Of a DNA stretch of 44,981 bases, positions 34,569 to 44,354 are shown one piece after another; the stretch's first letter is position 1, and every line of letters begins with the position of its first letter. The position numbers were made by a program, and so were the translations under genes. Source of the DNA: Prochlorococcus sp. AG-449-J16 (GTDB lineage: Bacteria > Cyanobacteriota > Cyanobacteriia > PCC-6307 > Cyanobiaceae). The stretch is from assembly GCA_003209565.1 (NCBI GenBank), contig QCQK01000011.1, positions 1 to 44,981 of the forward strand. Direction: 5' to 3'. The notes under the pieces are model-generated. The model saw nothing but the letters and a program-made list of their open reading frames with translations. It did not search any database and was not told the origin of the DNA.

Positions 34569-36377
34569 TTACCCGTAATTTAAAATTATCAATGCTGGCA
34601 CAGTAAATGACATTATAAGTGTTAATCCAGCTCCGTATTTTGCGATATCAAAGAATCTATATCTTCCAGGACCATAAACCATTAAATTTGTTTGATAACC
34701 CATTGGAGTCAAGAAAGATTGACTTGCACCGAATAAAACAAGCATTATTAAAGCGCCAGGTGAAATTTCTAAAACATTTGAGAATTCAATAGCAACAGGC
34801 AAAATTAAAGCAACCGAAGCAGCATTACTTATAAATTGCGTAAGAATAACTGTCATTAGAAAAATTACTACTAATGCAAAATAAAGAGGCATTCCATCAA
34901 GGGCAAAGTTTAAATTGACTGCAATTAAATCTGCTAATCCTGTTACTTGCATAGCCACACTAAAACACGACAAAGATCCCAACAATAAAATAACGTCTAA
35001 CCTAATTGATTTTTGTATCTCTGCAGGTCTTAAACATCCAAAAGCAACCATTGCAATAACAGCTAAAAGAACTGAACCTACTAATGGAATATTAGAAACC
35101 GTAGGCAAAACAACCATTCCTATTGCAATTGCAATTGATATAGGTTTTTTTATCAAAACAGGTAAATCATCTTCGAACTGATCTAAAATAAGCAAATCAT
35201 TACTGGCTTGCAAACCTCTAATTGAATCTAAAGGTGCTTGCAATAATAAAACATCTCCAGCCCTTAAAACAGCTTGGCCTAACCTCTCCTGAACAGTTTG
35301 TTGACCTCTTCTTAGTGCCAAAACTGTTGCATTATGACGCTGCCTAAATCTTAATTCTCTCAAACTTGCACCAGCTAAAGTTGAACCAGCTGGTAAAAGG
35401 GCTTCAAAGGTTTTAGTACCTTCATCATCTGAGATAACATTAGCTCCATCGAAAGATGTTTTGTTTTCTCCTAACAGAATGGTATGTTCCTGCTGCAGCC
35501 TAAATAAGTCTGCCCTCGTAACGCGGATTATTAATCTATCATCTGGTTCAATCTTTCTATCAGCCAATGGAGGAAGAATAACTTTTCCATTTCGCTGCAA
35601 TTCCAGGACATCAACGTCAAATCTTCTTTGCAATCTACTATTTCTGACAGATTGTCCAACTAATTCTGAAGAAGAGGGAATAGTAACTTCAGTAAAGTAT
35701 ATATTCATATCCCCATTTTTAATAAACTCCTTATCCCTCCCTCTATCTGGCAAAAGCATGTCAGATACAAGAATCATGTAGGTTGTACCTATTAGCCACA
35801 CAGGAATTCCGATTGAAGTCAAACTAAATAATTCTAAAGTTCCATAACCTAATTGTTGACTAATATCACTAACCAGAAGGTTTACTGAGCTACCTAATAA
35901 TGTCAGAGTTCCACCTAATAATGTAGCAAAAGAAAGAGGTAATAAAACTTTGGATGGTGATACATTTCTCCGCTCGCACCATCCTTCAATTAAAGGTAAC
36001 AAAGATGCTACTACTGGAGTATTAGGTACAATTCCAGATATTGGAGCAATCAAAAAAGCTATTAAAGAAATCAATTTCCTTGGAGTTCTAATACTTTCAG
36101 AAGAAATCAATTCTCTTACTCTGTCTAAAGCACCACTTTTAAATAATGCAGAAGAAACTGCAAATAAACCCATAAGGGTAATTAAGGATGGGCTACCAAA
36201 CCCAGCTAAAGCTTTTTCAGGAGAAAGAACTCCTGTAGCTATAAAGATCCCAACACATAACAAACCAGTCAATTCTGGCGCAATAGAATTTTTAATAAAC
36301 AAAATTATTGACATTATTAAAACAACTACCGTTATAAACGCATCAAAATTATTACTAACTACTGCAATTGAATTCAT
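34569..36377 (-). CDS. SLC13-type permease with TrkA_C domains
   Basis: 602 residues. Several membrane helices flank a soluble middle (about 218-400) that has two TrkA_C-like domains (VTIPSSSELVGQSVRNSRLQRRFDV and LPAGSTLAGASLRELRFRQRH). N-terminal GVLSPEKALAGFGSPSLITLMGLF and PNTPVVASLLPL are divalent-anion/Na+ symporter features. Algal relatives with TrkA_C carry sulfate; the ion is unproven here. First gene of the ktr operon, ATG at 36377; 49 bases from the ndb-like gene upstream. Confidence 0.88.
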   Translation of the reverse strand: MNSIAVVSNNFDAFITVVVLIMSIILFIKNSIAPELTGLLCVGIFIATGVLSPEKALAGFGSPSLITLMGLFAVSSALFKSGALDRVRELISSESIRTPRKLISLIAFLIAPISGIVPNTPVVASLLPLIEGWCERRNVSPSKVLLPLSFATLLGGTLTLLGSSVNLLVSDISQQLGYGTLELFSLTSIGIPVWLIGTTYMILVSDMLLPDRGRDKEFIKNGDMNIYFTEVTIPSSSELVGQSVRNSRLQRRFDVDVLELQRNGKVILPPLADRKIEPDDRLIIRVTRADLFRLQQEHTILLGENKTSFDGANVISDDEGTKTFEALLPAGSTLAGASLRELRFRQRHNATVLALRRGQQTVQERLGQAVLRAGDVLLLQAPLDSIRGLQASNDLLILDQFEDDLPVLIKKPISIAIAIGMVVLPTVSNIPLVGSVLLAVIAMVAFGCLRPAEIQKSIRLDVILLLGSLSCFSVAMQVTGLADLIAVNLNFALDGMPLYFALVVIFLMTVILTQFISNAASVALILPVAIEFSNVLEISPGALIMLVLFGASQSFLTPMGYQTNLMVYGPGRYRFFDIAKYGAGLTLIMSFTVPALIILNYG

Positions 36378-36426
36378 ATGAAACTTATTTCACTCAATAT
36401 ACCCAAAAACAATATTTCAAAAAAGT

Positions 36427-37620
36427 TTAATTTGAATTATCTTTTTTAAGAAACTTTTTAAAAATAGATTTTTTTTGGAATATCCATGAAGATGCTGATT
36501 TTAAACTTTCAGTAATATCAGGCAACTTAGAAGCATATATAAGTCTTCTTGCCTCAAAAGCCAATTTCCCAGATAAAGTAACCCCAAGCCCTGAAATTGA
36601 AGCTTCGCCTATTCCTAAGCTAATCATTTCACCATTGTCTTGAAATTCAAAGGGTAAAAGATCCTTTCCTTGAATTAAAAGTTCTAAATTATTAGCCAAA
36701 TGATTTCCTTCCTGCATAGCTACCTGAGCAGTTATGGGTAAGTCCTCCATTCCTTCAATAACTGAAATATCGCCAATAGCAAAGCAGTTTTTATGCTTTT
36801 CTATTTGCAAATTATTATTAACTAAAATTCGTCCAAATTTTTTTGTTATTTCATCATTTTCTAAATAAGAAAAATTAGGTTTAACTCCCGCAGTCCAAAT
36901 AACAATATCTTTATCCAAAGTAGTTATTCCAACCTCGCTAGAAATACTAATCTTAGTTTCTGAAACTTCATTAACTGTAGAATTTAAAAGAACATTAATT
37001 TTTCTTTTTTCGAGTGCCTTCTCTGCTTGTTCTCTATTAAAAATTTTGTTTTTATTAAGGATTTCATTTGATTTTTCTATTACTTGTATTTCAAATTGGT
37101 CTGTAAATATATCTTTAATTTTGCATGCCAACTCTACACCAGAGGGACCGCCTCCTACTATGAATAACCTTTTATGCAAACCTGTTTCTTGTGATTTTTT
37201 TAAAAAAGAATTTAATTTATTTAGATCGTGAAAATCATTAAAAAAATAACAATTTTCATCTACACCTTTTATTAAAAAACTATTTGAAATAGATCCTGTA
37301 CAGATAACGAGATACTGATAACTTAATTTTAAATCATCACTAAATTCAAGAATATTTTCTTTGAAGGAAATTTTAGTTAAGCAATTTCTTAAAAAAGTTA
37401 TCCCCGCATCAGAAAAAATATTTGCAAGTTTTGGGGTGGCTTCCCAACTTCTTATTTCTTTACTTAAAACTTCGTACATTAAAGGTTTAAATAAAAAGTT
37501 AGTTTCAGAATCAACCACAAGAATCGGCAAAGAGGGATTAAGATTCTTTAAATTCAAAGCAACTGTCATACCTGCAAAACCTGCTCCAACTATTACTATT
37601 GGTTTTTGTATTGATTTCAT
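36427..37620 (-). CDS. Type II NAD(P)H dehydrogenase-like flavoprotein (Ndb)
   Basis: 397 residues. Two nucleotide-binding Rossmann motifs: VGAGFAGMT (FAD, 11-19) and VGGGPSGVELA (NAD(P)H), then IWTAGVKPN and AIGDI with the second FAD site. Type II NADH dehydrogenases oxidise NAD(P)H and reduce quinone without pumping protons. Cyanobacterial NdbB-like proteins can act on demethylphylloquinone. The C-terminus (SWIFQKKSIFKKFLKK) is amphipathic and may bind the membrane. Divergent from cysH, 95 bases apart. Confidence 0.9.
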   Translation of the reverse strand: MKSIQKPIVIVGAGFAGMTVALNLKNLNPSLPILVVDSETNFLFKPLMYEVLSKEIRSWEATPKLANIFSDAGITFLRNCLTKISFKENILEFSDDLKLSYQYLVICTGSISNSFLIKGVDENCYFFNDFHDLNKLNSFLKKSQETGLHKRLFIVGGGPSGVELACKIKDIFTDQFEIQVIEKSNEILNKNKIFNREQAEKALEKRKINVLLNSTVNEVSETKISISSEVGITTLDKDIVIWTAGVKPNFSYLENDEITKKFGRILVNNNLQIEKHKNCFAIGDISVIEGMEDLPITAQVAMQEGNHLANNLELLIQGKDLLPFEFQDNGEMISLGIGEASISGLGVTLSGKLAFEARRLIYASKLPDITESLKSASSWIFQKKSIFKKFLKKDNSN

Positions 37621-37715
37621 TAGAGAAATATTGTTATGCCTAAATGTATTATTAAACTATACGAATAATTTTTAAATTGAGTGAAATAACATTAAACTCA
37701 TAACCAAATTGAAGA

Positions 37716-38438
37716 ATGATTGAAAACATCCACAAAGATATTAAAACTAACTTAAGGAAATATAATCAAGAGCTTTTAGATATGAAGCCTCAAGAAATGC
37801 TTACGTGGGGTTATGAAAAGTTTGATAATCAATTTGCTATTACAACAAGTTTTGGTATACAGTCATCAGTCCTTTTAAATATGGTCAGTAAATTATGTCT
37901 ACAAAAAAAAATCAAAATATTTTGGATAGATACAGGTTACCTACCGCCAGAAACATACCATTACGCTGAAAAGATTATTGAAGATTTATCGTTAGAAGTA
38001 GAAGTTCTACAAAGTGAATTATCTGCAGCAAGAATGGAAGCTAAATATGGAAAACTTTGGGAAACAAATAAAGAAAGTGATTTAGATAAGTATCATGAGT
38101 TAAGAAAGATAAAACCTCTAGAAAATGGTTTAGAAAAATATAATATTTCCTGCTGGGCAAGCGGGGTAAGATCAAGTCAAACAGAAAATAGAAACAAAAT
38201 GAAAATCCTAGATTTAATTCGTAAAAGACTTTCTTTAAGACCTTTATTAAATTGGACAAATAAAGATATTTTTTATTATATGGAAGAGAATAATTTACCT
38301 GCCCATCCACTTTTTATTAAAGGTTATTCTTCTGTAGGAGATTGGCATTCAAGCAGTCCCGATAGTCTCGAAAAAAAGGGCAGAAATACAAGATTTGGGG
38401 GGATTAAACAAGAATGTGGAATACACACTAATAATTAA
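37716..38438 (+). CDS. cysH: Phosphoadenylyl-sulfate (PAPS) reductase
   Basis: 240 residues. It reduces activated sulfate to sulfite. Family features: TTSFGIQSSVLLNM (PP-loop), WIDTGYLPPETY, and the catalytic C-terminal ECGIH (C234). The two Cys-Cys pairs that bind a 4Fe-4S cluster in APS reductases are absent (ELRKIKPL, ISCWASGVR), so it is the thioredoxin-dependent PAPS type. coaX follows 15 bases later. With cysK at 2749 it covers assimilation of sulfate. Confidence 0.9.
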   Translation: MIENIHKDIKTNLRKYNQELLDMKPQEMLTWGYEKFDNQFAITTSFGIQSSVLLNMVSKLCLQKKIKIFWIDTGYLPPETYHYAEKIIEDLSLEVEVLQSELSAARMEAKYGKLWETNKESDLDKYHELRKIKPLENGLEKYNISCWASGVRSSQTENRNKMKILDLIRKRLSLRPLLNWTNKDIFYYMEENNLPAHPLFIKGYSSVGDWHSSSPDSLEKKGRNTRFGGIKQECGIHTNN

Positions 38439-38453
38439 ATTGATCATAGAACA

Positions 38454-39149
38454 ATGATCTCAGAAATAAATTTTTTATTAGTAGGCAATAGTAGGCTTCA
38501 TTGGGCAAAATATTCTAAAAATCAATCTAAATTCTTCCATACCAAAAAAGAGCAAAAAGTTCCTGAAAATATAGATCTTGATCAACTAATTTGGGCTTCT
38601 GTAGGAAAACTACCAAGTTTTTTTCTGAAAAAAGAAAATGAAATAAAAACACAAGATATTCAGTTATCAAATCTTCCTGATTATTTTGGAGTTGATAGAG
38701 CTCTTGCCTGTATTGCAGCTTTAAAAATTATTGAAAACCCTTTAAAGAAAGATTTGCTAGTTGCAGATTTTGGAACAATATTATCAATAACAAAATTGAA
38801 TTCAAATGGATCGATTATTGGAGGCCAACTTATTCCAGGTTTTCTTACACAATTAAAATCAATGGAACAAAATACAAAGAATCTGAAGGTTCCCAAAAAA
38901 TATGATGTTCCTATCAAAGATTTTTTAATTAATACAGAAGAAGCAATTTTAAAAGGAGTAATAAACTCTCTTACTGGAGTGATTAATAGTTTATTTAATC
39001 CTACTAGGGATATTTTGGTAATCTGTGGAGGAGACTCTGAAATCCTTTCAAAATCTCTAAAGACTCAAAAAGAAAATATTATCAATGCTCCAAATTTAGT
39101 TATGGAAGGGATGATTATTCACCACCTTTCCGTAAACAGATTACTTTAA
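38454..39149 (+). CDS. coaX: Type III pantothenate kinase
   Basis: 231 residues. First step of CoA synthesis. ASKHA fold: LLVGNSRLHWAKY (phosphate-1), FGVDRALA, VADFGTILSITKLN (metal site; Asp-Phe-Gly-Thr in place of the usual DAGTA), GGQLIPGFLTQLKSM and VICGGDS. It is shorter than many family members, but all motifs are present. It follows cysH by 15 bases and overlaps the convergent bcp by 9 bases. Confidence 0.87.
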   Translation: MISEINFLLVGNSRLHWAKYSKNQSKFFHTKKEQKVPENIDLDQLIWASVGKLPSFFLKKENEIKTQDIQLSNLPDYFGVDRALACIAALKIIENPLKKDLLVADFGTILSITKLNSNGSIIGGQLIPGFLTQLKSMEQNTKNLKVPKKYDVPIKDFLINTEEAILKGVINSLTGVINSLFNPTRDILVICGGDSEILSKSLKTQKENIINAPNLVMEGMIIHHLSVNRLL

Positions 39150-39608
39150 CCCAAGGTCTGCAATTATATGATCAGCCATTATTGCTGCTTTTACCTTTAA
39201 GTAAATTTTTTCGATGTTACCTTCAGTATCAATCAAAAAAGTATTTCTAATCATTCCCATATATTCTTTTCCCATGAACTTCTTTAGTCCATAGCTATTG
39301 TAATCAGAAGAAACTCTAAAAGGTTCAGGATCGGTTAAGAGAATAAAAGGTAAATTAAATTTTTCTATAAACTTCTGATGAGAGGAGGAATTATCTTTAC
39401 TAATACCAAGCACAACAATATTATTTTTTTGAAGTAAATCCCAATTCTCTTTAAAATTACAAGCTTCTTTAGTACATCCTGGAGTATTATCTTTTGGATA
39501 AAAATATAATATTATTCTTTTACCTTTAAAATCACTAAGAGAAACTTCTTTCTCAAAAGAATCTTTTAATTTAAATTCTGGTGCTTTGTCGCCAACCTTA
39601 AGAGCCAT
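39141..39608 (-). CDS. bcp: Peroxiredoxin, Bcp/PrxQ type
   Basis: 155 residues from ATG 39608. An extended frame from 39644 would add 12 residues (FYIHTHLIIS) that are not family-like. Peroxidatic C45 and resolving C50 in PGCTKEACNF, the E. coli Bcp spacing. It reduces peroxides with thioredoxin; cyanobacterial PrxQ sits in the cytosol/near thylakoids. About 200 bases upstream lie before rarA, so it has its own promoter. Confidence 0.9.
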   Translation of the reverse strand: MALKVGDKAPEFKLKDSFEKEVSLSDFKGKRIILYFYPKDNTPGCTKEACNFKENWDLLQKNNIVVLGISKDNSSSHQKFIEKFNLPFILLTDPEPFRVSSDYNSYGLKKFMGKEYMGMIRNTFLIDTEGNIEKIYLKVKAAIMADHIIADLGLK

Positions 39609-39809
39609 TGAAATTATTAAATGAGTATGAATATAAAATACCAAAAATTTGGTTTTGTGAGATTAAAGATGTGCAAGATATTGCAACTGTAGAAGAAAAA
39701 CATAAATTTACATTATTAAGAGATTAACTTCCATAATTGGACTATCGCTTTAACCTAGGAATAAAAAAACTTCTTTTAATCCTGAAATTACTTGTTTTTA
39801 GAAAGATTT

Positions 39810-41099
39810 TTAGTTTTCTTTTCTTCTAAGCAGTTCTTCATATTGAGTTTTTTCCCATCCATTATTATTTGGTTCCCATATTTTTAAGCCTCTTAAAGAT
39901 TTAGGAAGATATTCTTGTGCGATCCAATTACCTGGATAATTATGAGGATTGGCATAATTATTAGAATTGTTTTTTAAATGAAGTGGAACATCAAAAGCAT
40001 TAGTAGATTTGATTGTTTCAATTGCTTTAAAAATACTTTTCGTACTATTACTTTTTGGAGAAATAGCTAAATATAAAGAAGCCTGCGTTAAAAAATATAA
40101 TCCTTCTGGTAAACCAACTCTATCAAAAGCTTCACAACAGGATTGAACAACTACTATGGCATTAGGATCAGCTATTCCGATATCTTCGCTGGCAGATATA
40201 AGTAGTCTTCTAAAAATAAAATTAGGATCTTCACCAGCCTCCAGCATATTCGCAAGCCAGAATAAAGTTGCATCTGGATCAGAACCTCTTATGGACTTGA
40301 TAAAGGCGCTTATTACATCGTAATGATTTTGACCATTTTTATCGTAAACAATATTTTTCTTTTGCAGTGCATCCTCTGCTATTGAAAGATTAATGTTGAT
40401 TTCTTTAGCATCATTTGCAGCAGTTGTTTCTATGGCCATCTCTAACGCATTGATTAATGTTCTTGCATCTCCGCCAGAAAATTTAATTAGATGACTTTTA
40501 GCATCTTGGGTTAAATAAACCTTTTTTGAATCCTTTTTTTTAGAATAGTAAGTTACGACTTTTTGTATTATTTGCTGCAAATCATTTTCTCCCAAAGGAA
40601 GTAATGTAAAGATATTTGACCTACTGACAAGCGCTTTATTAACAGCGAAAAAAGGATTTTCAGTTGTAGCACCAATAAAAGTTATAGTTCCATTTTCTAT
40701 TGAAGGTAATAAAGCATCTTGCTGAACTGCTGTAAATCTATGAACCTCATCGATAAATAAAATTGTTTTTCTTTTTGAATTTATTAATCTATCTTTTGCA
40801 TTAGCGATTTCATTTCTTAATTCTTTGACACTTGATAATACTGCATTTAACTTAATTAATTTTGAACGCGTATTAAAAGAAATAATTTCAATTAGAGTAG
40901 TTTTTCCAACACCAGGAGGGCCAGAAAAAATAAAATTACTAATCTTATCATTTAATATTGCACTTCTTAAAATTGAATTCTCATTCAAGATTGGTTTTTG
41001 ACCAAAAAAATCTTCCAAATTCTTTGGTCTTAATTTATCTGCCAAAGGTGCGTTATTTTCTATTTGAGAATAATTAGAAAATAAATTTTCTGAATGCAT
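39810..41099 (-). CDS. rarA: Replication-associated recombination AAA+ ATPase RarA
   Basis: 429 residues. Walker A GPPGVGKT (60-67), Walker B ILFIDEVHRF, sensor FIGATTENPFFAV, then the C-terminal tetramerisation region (DVISAFIKSIRGSDPDATLFWLANMLEAGEDP), which marks the RarA/MgsA/WRNIP1 group. It acts on stalled replication forks with the clamp and SSB. It is 33 bases after pgm on the minus strand and likely co-transcribed. Normal length. Confidence 0.93.
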   Translation of the reverse strand: MHSENLFSNYSQIENNAPLADKLRPKNLEDFFGQKPILNENSILRSAILNDKISNFIFSGPPGVGKTTLIEIISFNTRSKLIKLNAVLSSVKELRNEIANAKDRLINSKRKTILFIDEVHRFTAVQQDALLPSIENGTITFIGATTENPFFAVNKALVSRSNIFTLLPLGENDLQQIIQKVVTYYSKKKDSKKVYLTQDAKSHLIKFSGGDARTLINALEMAIETTAANDAKEININLSIAEDALQKKNIVYDKNGQNHYDVISAFIKSIRGSDPDATLFWLANMLEAGEDPNFIFRRLLISASEDIGIADPNAIVVVQSCCEAFDRVGLPEGLYFLTQASLYLAISPKSNSTKSIFKAIETIKSTNAFDVPLHLKNNSNNYANPHNYPGNWIAQEYLPKSLRGLKIWEPNNNGWEKTQYEELLRRKEN

Positions 41100-41132
41100 A
41101 TAAATAAAATCAAAAAATCATTACTTCCAATT

Positions 41133-42770
41133 CTATGTAATAACTGTAGGAGTTTTCATTTTAGTAAGTTTTGAAATGTTTAATAAAGCATCTAAATCAT
41201 TTATTAGAGGTTTCAAAGCGATCTGAGGATTTAACGAAAGATTCTGTTGAGGATCGAAAAATTTCTCAAAGTAAAGTCTTAATGTTGCACCCTTAGTTCC
41301 AGTTCCAGAAAGCCGGACAATTACTCGAGAATTATCATCAAGGACCAATCTTAAACCTTGATTTTCACTTATGGAATTATCAACGGGATCTAAATATGAA
41401 AAGTTATCTGCAACTTTAACTAAATGGCCCGCAAAACTATTTCCTTTTAAATTTTCGAGCATAGAAGTTAGATTACCAAAGATTTGATTAGCAGTATTTG
41501 AGGGAATTGCCTCATAATCATGTCTTGAATAATAATTTCTACCAAATTGTTTCCAATGATTCTGCATCAAATCACTTACCGAACATTTTTTTTCAGCTAA
41601 AACTTGTAACCAATACAAAACTGCCCAAAGCCCATCTTTCTCTCTCACATGATTACTACCGGTTCCAAAACTTTCTTCCCCACATAAAGTAATTAAATTA
41701 GAATCTAAAAGATTTCCAAAAAACTTCCAACCAGTAGGTGTCTCAAAACAAGGTATATTTAATGCTCGAGCAACATTATCAACTGCTGAGCTGGTTGGCA
41801 TGGATCGTGCCACACCTGTAATGCCATCTTTATAACCAGGTACACATTTTGTGTTAGCAGTGATAACTGCAAGGCTATCACTAGGATTTACAAAACATCC
41901 ACTTCCTAAAATCATATTCCTATCTCCATCTCCATCACATGCAGCACCAAAACTATAAGATTTTTTATTTAATAACAAATCAGCCAAGTGGGATGCATAA
42001 GTAAGATTAGGATCAGGATGTAAACCTCCAAAATCTTTTAACGGGTTACCATTCATGACACAATCATGTGCAAGACCCATTTTTTCAACAAAAATATTTT
42101 TTGCATATGGACCTGTAACCGCATTCATCGCATCAAAGATTAACGAAAAGTCTTTTTTTAAAAAATCACTAATTTGATCAAAATCAAAAATTTTCTCCAT
42201 CAAGTTGGAATAATCTATTAATCCATCAATAATTTCTAAAGTAGTTTCACCGTAAGGATAAGTTCCATATTCACTAAAATCAGGTAATTGAACTTTACAA
42301 ATTTTATAACTAGTTAGTAATTGTGAAGCCTTAAAAATCTTATTAGTAATTATCTCAGGAGCTGGGCCACCATTAGAGATATTAAGTTTCACTCCAAAGT
42401 CGCCATCAATCCCACCAGGATTATGGCTTGCAGAGAGAATAATCCCACCAATAGCATTTTCTTTTCTTATTAAATGTGATGTCGCAGGAGTAGATAATAA
42501 ACCATATTTTGGGACAATAATCTTTTGAACTTTATGAGCAATGCATATTTGGACAATTTTTTCTATAGCTTCAATATTGCCATATCTGCCATCACCACCA
42601 ACTACTAATGTTGAACCTTTTAAATCTTCCAATGATTGTAAAATTGCTTCAATAAAAACTTCTAGATAATGTTCTTTCTGAAACTTTAATGTGCTTTTTC
42701 TTAAACCTGAAGTACCTGGTTTTTGATCTAGAAAAGGGGAATTGATATTAATTACACTAACTTGAGTCAT
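41133..42770 (-). CDS. pgm: Phosphoglucomutase
   Basis: 545 residues from ATG 42770; a TTG 18 bases upstream (42788) is less likely. It interconverts glucose-1- and glucose-6-phosphate for glycogen and envelope sugars. Substrate loop PGTSGLR, phosphoserine in SASHNPGG (about S115), metal loop DGDGDRN, sugar loop CGEESFGTGSNH and C-terminal phosphate-binding RLSGTGTKGATLRLY. Marine cyanobacteria store glycogen, which fits. It is upstream of rarA. Confidence 0.94.
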   Translation of the reverse strand: MTQVSVININSPFLDQKPGTSGLRKSTLKFQKEHYLEVFIEAILQSLEDLKGSTLVVGGDGRYGNIEAIEKIVQICIAHKVQKIIVPKYGLLSTPATSHLIRKENAIGGIILSASHNPGGIDGDFGVKLNISNGGPAPEIITNKIFKASQLLTSYKICKVQLPDFSEYGTYPYGETTLEIIDGLIDYSNLMEKIFDFDQISDFLKKDFSLIFDAMNAVTGPYAKNIFVEKMGLAHDCVMNGNPLKDFGGLHPDPNLTYASHLADLLLNKKSYSFGAACDGDGDRNMILGSGCFVNPSDSLAVITANTKCVPGYKDGITGVARSMPTSSAVDNVARALNIPCFETPTGWKFFGNLLDSNLITLCGEESFGTGSNHVREKDGLWAVLYWLQVLAEKKCSVSDLMQNHWKQFGRNYYSRHDYEAIPSNTANQIFGNLTSMLENLKGNSFAGHLVKVADNFSYLDPVDNSISENQGLRLVLDDNSRVIVRLSGTGTKGATLRLYFEKFFDPQQNLSLNPQIALKPLINDLDALLNISKLTKMKTPTVIT

Positions 42771-42802
42771 ATTTTTAAGAAACTTCAAAAAATCTAACTA
42801 AA

Positions 42803-42973
42803 TTAATGAGGCATTTCGGCAGTTCTTAACATAGCGATAAACCACAATGAAGAAATTAATAATGCACTAAGAATTCCATAGTTAATACCAAATTTAGAAA
42901 TTGTTATTGGAACTACTAGTGGGAAAGTTAATGCCCCAAACAATGGAGTAAAAGCTACAATTTTTTTCAACAT
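42803..42973 (-). CDS. 56-residue two-helix membrane protein
   Basis: ATG at 42973, TAA at 42803. MLKKIVAFTPLFGALTFPL and, after a short loop (ISKFGINY), GILSALLISSLWFIAMLR make two membrane segments. Small unknown cyanobacterial protein; I do not recognise a family. It lies 12 bases after DUF4912 and 32 bases before pgm, all minus strand, so probably one transcript. Confidence 0.62.
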   Translation of the reverse strand: MLKKIVAFTPLFGALTFPLVVPITISKFGINYGILSALLISSLWFIAMLRTAEMPH

Positions 42974-42985
42974 TAATTTAATTTA

Positions 42986-44182
42986 TTAAAACCATTCAGT
43001 CTCAGCATTATCTTTTTCATTAGTATCGTCAAGTGGCGTAGTTCTTTCAAATTTCATTGATATACTTTTTTCTTGCTCACCAGATACATCAACAGCTTTA
43101 ATATCATATTTTTGGGTCCCATCTCTAAATGGAACTTGAATTCTAAAAGTACCATCAGCAGCAAGAGGTACATCCTCTCCACCTATTGTCAGTTTTGCAG
43201 AAGGCTCTGTAGCTCCATAAACAATTAATTCAGCATCAGCAACGAGCCAAAAAGATCTATTTTTAACAATTCCACTTCCAGAATCATTTAAACCTGATGA
43301 CCATTTACCAGCACCTGAGTCTGTAAGATTATCATTAAGGTTTGTTGAATTTACATTTTCCATAAATTCTTCAGAACCAACTTTTCTTCTTAGAGGAATG
43401 TTAGTTGCTGCTTGGTATAACCTTTCATGCATACCATTTTGTTCTGAAACTACAGGATTAGAAATATCTGGAATTGACTCAGAAGAGGAATCTAAGTTAA
43501 AAGGTACGAATTTATCAAGAATTTGCTCAGAAGGATGAGATCCAGGAACATGACTAATTGAAGAAAATGCCAATGACATCCAGTTAAAGCCATATTTGTA
43601 ACCTAATTCAACTTTATAATCTCTATCTGCAAGTGGAATTGGTAAATACCACTCAGTACTGTAACTATCAACAGCTATTTCTCTTAGTGTTCCTTGATTC
43701 AAGTTGCTACCTTCAGAACCAGATGCATCAAATAATCGTAAACATAATTTATTGGCTCCCAATGATTGTGCTTTTTCTCTATCTGCATCAGAAATTTGCC
43801 AAAAAACATACGCCCAGTCGGGATCCCTGGGTAGGAAAACTACATTTGTTTTAACTGCTTCACTACTATTGATAGTGTTGGACTCAAACGTTTCCTCGAC
43901 TTCTGGCTCTGATGAGCTGATATTTATTTTATTAGAAGATTTTTCCTGGTATTTAAGTATTAAGTCAACTAAAACAGCCTTTGTTTTACGGCTGTAAAGG
44001 GGTACTGATAATTTACTTGCTTCTTGACGTAATTGTCTGAGGGTAAGTGAGAGTAATTGATCTTTATTCGTGATCCCTTCAGGCACTTTAAAATCTCCGT
44101 TTTTGTTTGGGATCAGTATGTTCTTTTTTTTTGGAAATTGTGTGTCTTTTTTCCCTGGCGTCAGGATCCTCTGACTACTCAA
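42986..44182 (-). CDS. DUF4912 protein with Rho-N/SAP-like N-terminus
   Basis: 398 residues. Residues about 40-75 (LRQLRQEASKLSVPLYSRKTK...LVDLILKY) resemble a SAP/Rho-N helix-extended-loop-helix fold, which binds nucleic acid. Next about 110-230 is the DUF4912 core (LPRDPDWAYVFWQISD...SYSTEWYLPIPLADRDYKVELGY). The C-terminal part (LTIGGEDVPLAADGTFRIQVPFRDG) is beta-rich. Function unknown. TTG start at 44182; there is no ATG before the core, and a GTG at 44090 would give a shorter form that keeps it. Confidence 0.82.
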   Translation of the reverse strand: MSSQRILTPGKKDTQFPKKKNILIPNKNGDFKVPEGITNKDQLLSLTLRQLRQEASKLSVPLYSRKTKAVLVDLILKYQEKSSNKINISSSEPEVEETFESNTINSSEAVKTNVVFLPRDPDWAYVFWQISDADREKAQSLGANKLCLRLFDASGSEGSNLNQGTLREIAVDSYSTEWYLPIPLADRDYKVELGYKYGFNWMSLAFSSISHVPGSHPSEQILDKFVPFNLDSSSESIPDISNPVVSEQNGMHERLYQAATNIPLRRKVGSEEFMENVNSTNLNDNLTDSGAGKWSSGLNDSGSGIVKNRSFWLVADAELIVYGATEPSAKLTIGGEDVPLAADGTFRIQVPFRDGTQKYDIKAVDVSGEQEKSISMKFERTTPLDDTNEKDNAETEWF

Positions 44183-44354
44183 AAATTCTCGAAATAAATA
44201 TTTCTTGCCAAAACGGTTGGTATAAAAGCAATTAATTAATTTTTAAATCTTTTTGAATATAAATTAATTTTCTTTTTTTTTAAATTTTATTACCTGAATT
44301 TGTTAACGACTCAACAAAAATATATTTTTTCTTCGGGATCAATTTGGGGAAAGT

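Noticed and set aside
35950..36381. 143-codon plus-strand frame inside the SLC13 gene
   Set aside because: Shadow of the real gene on the other strand.
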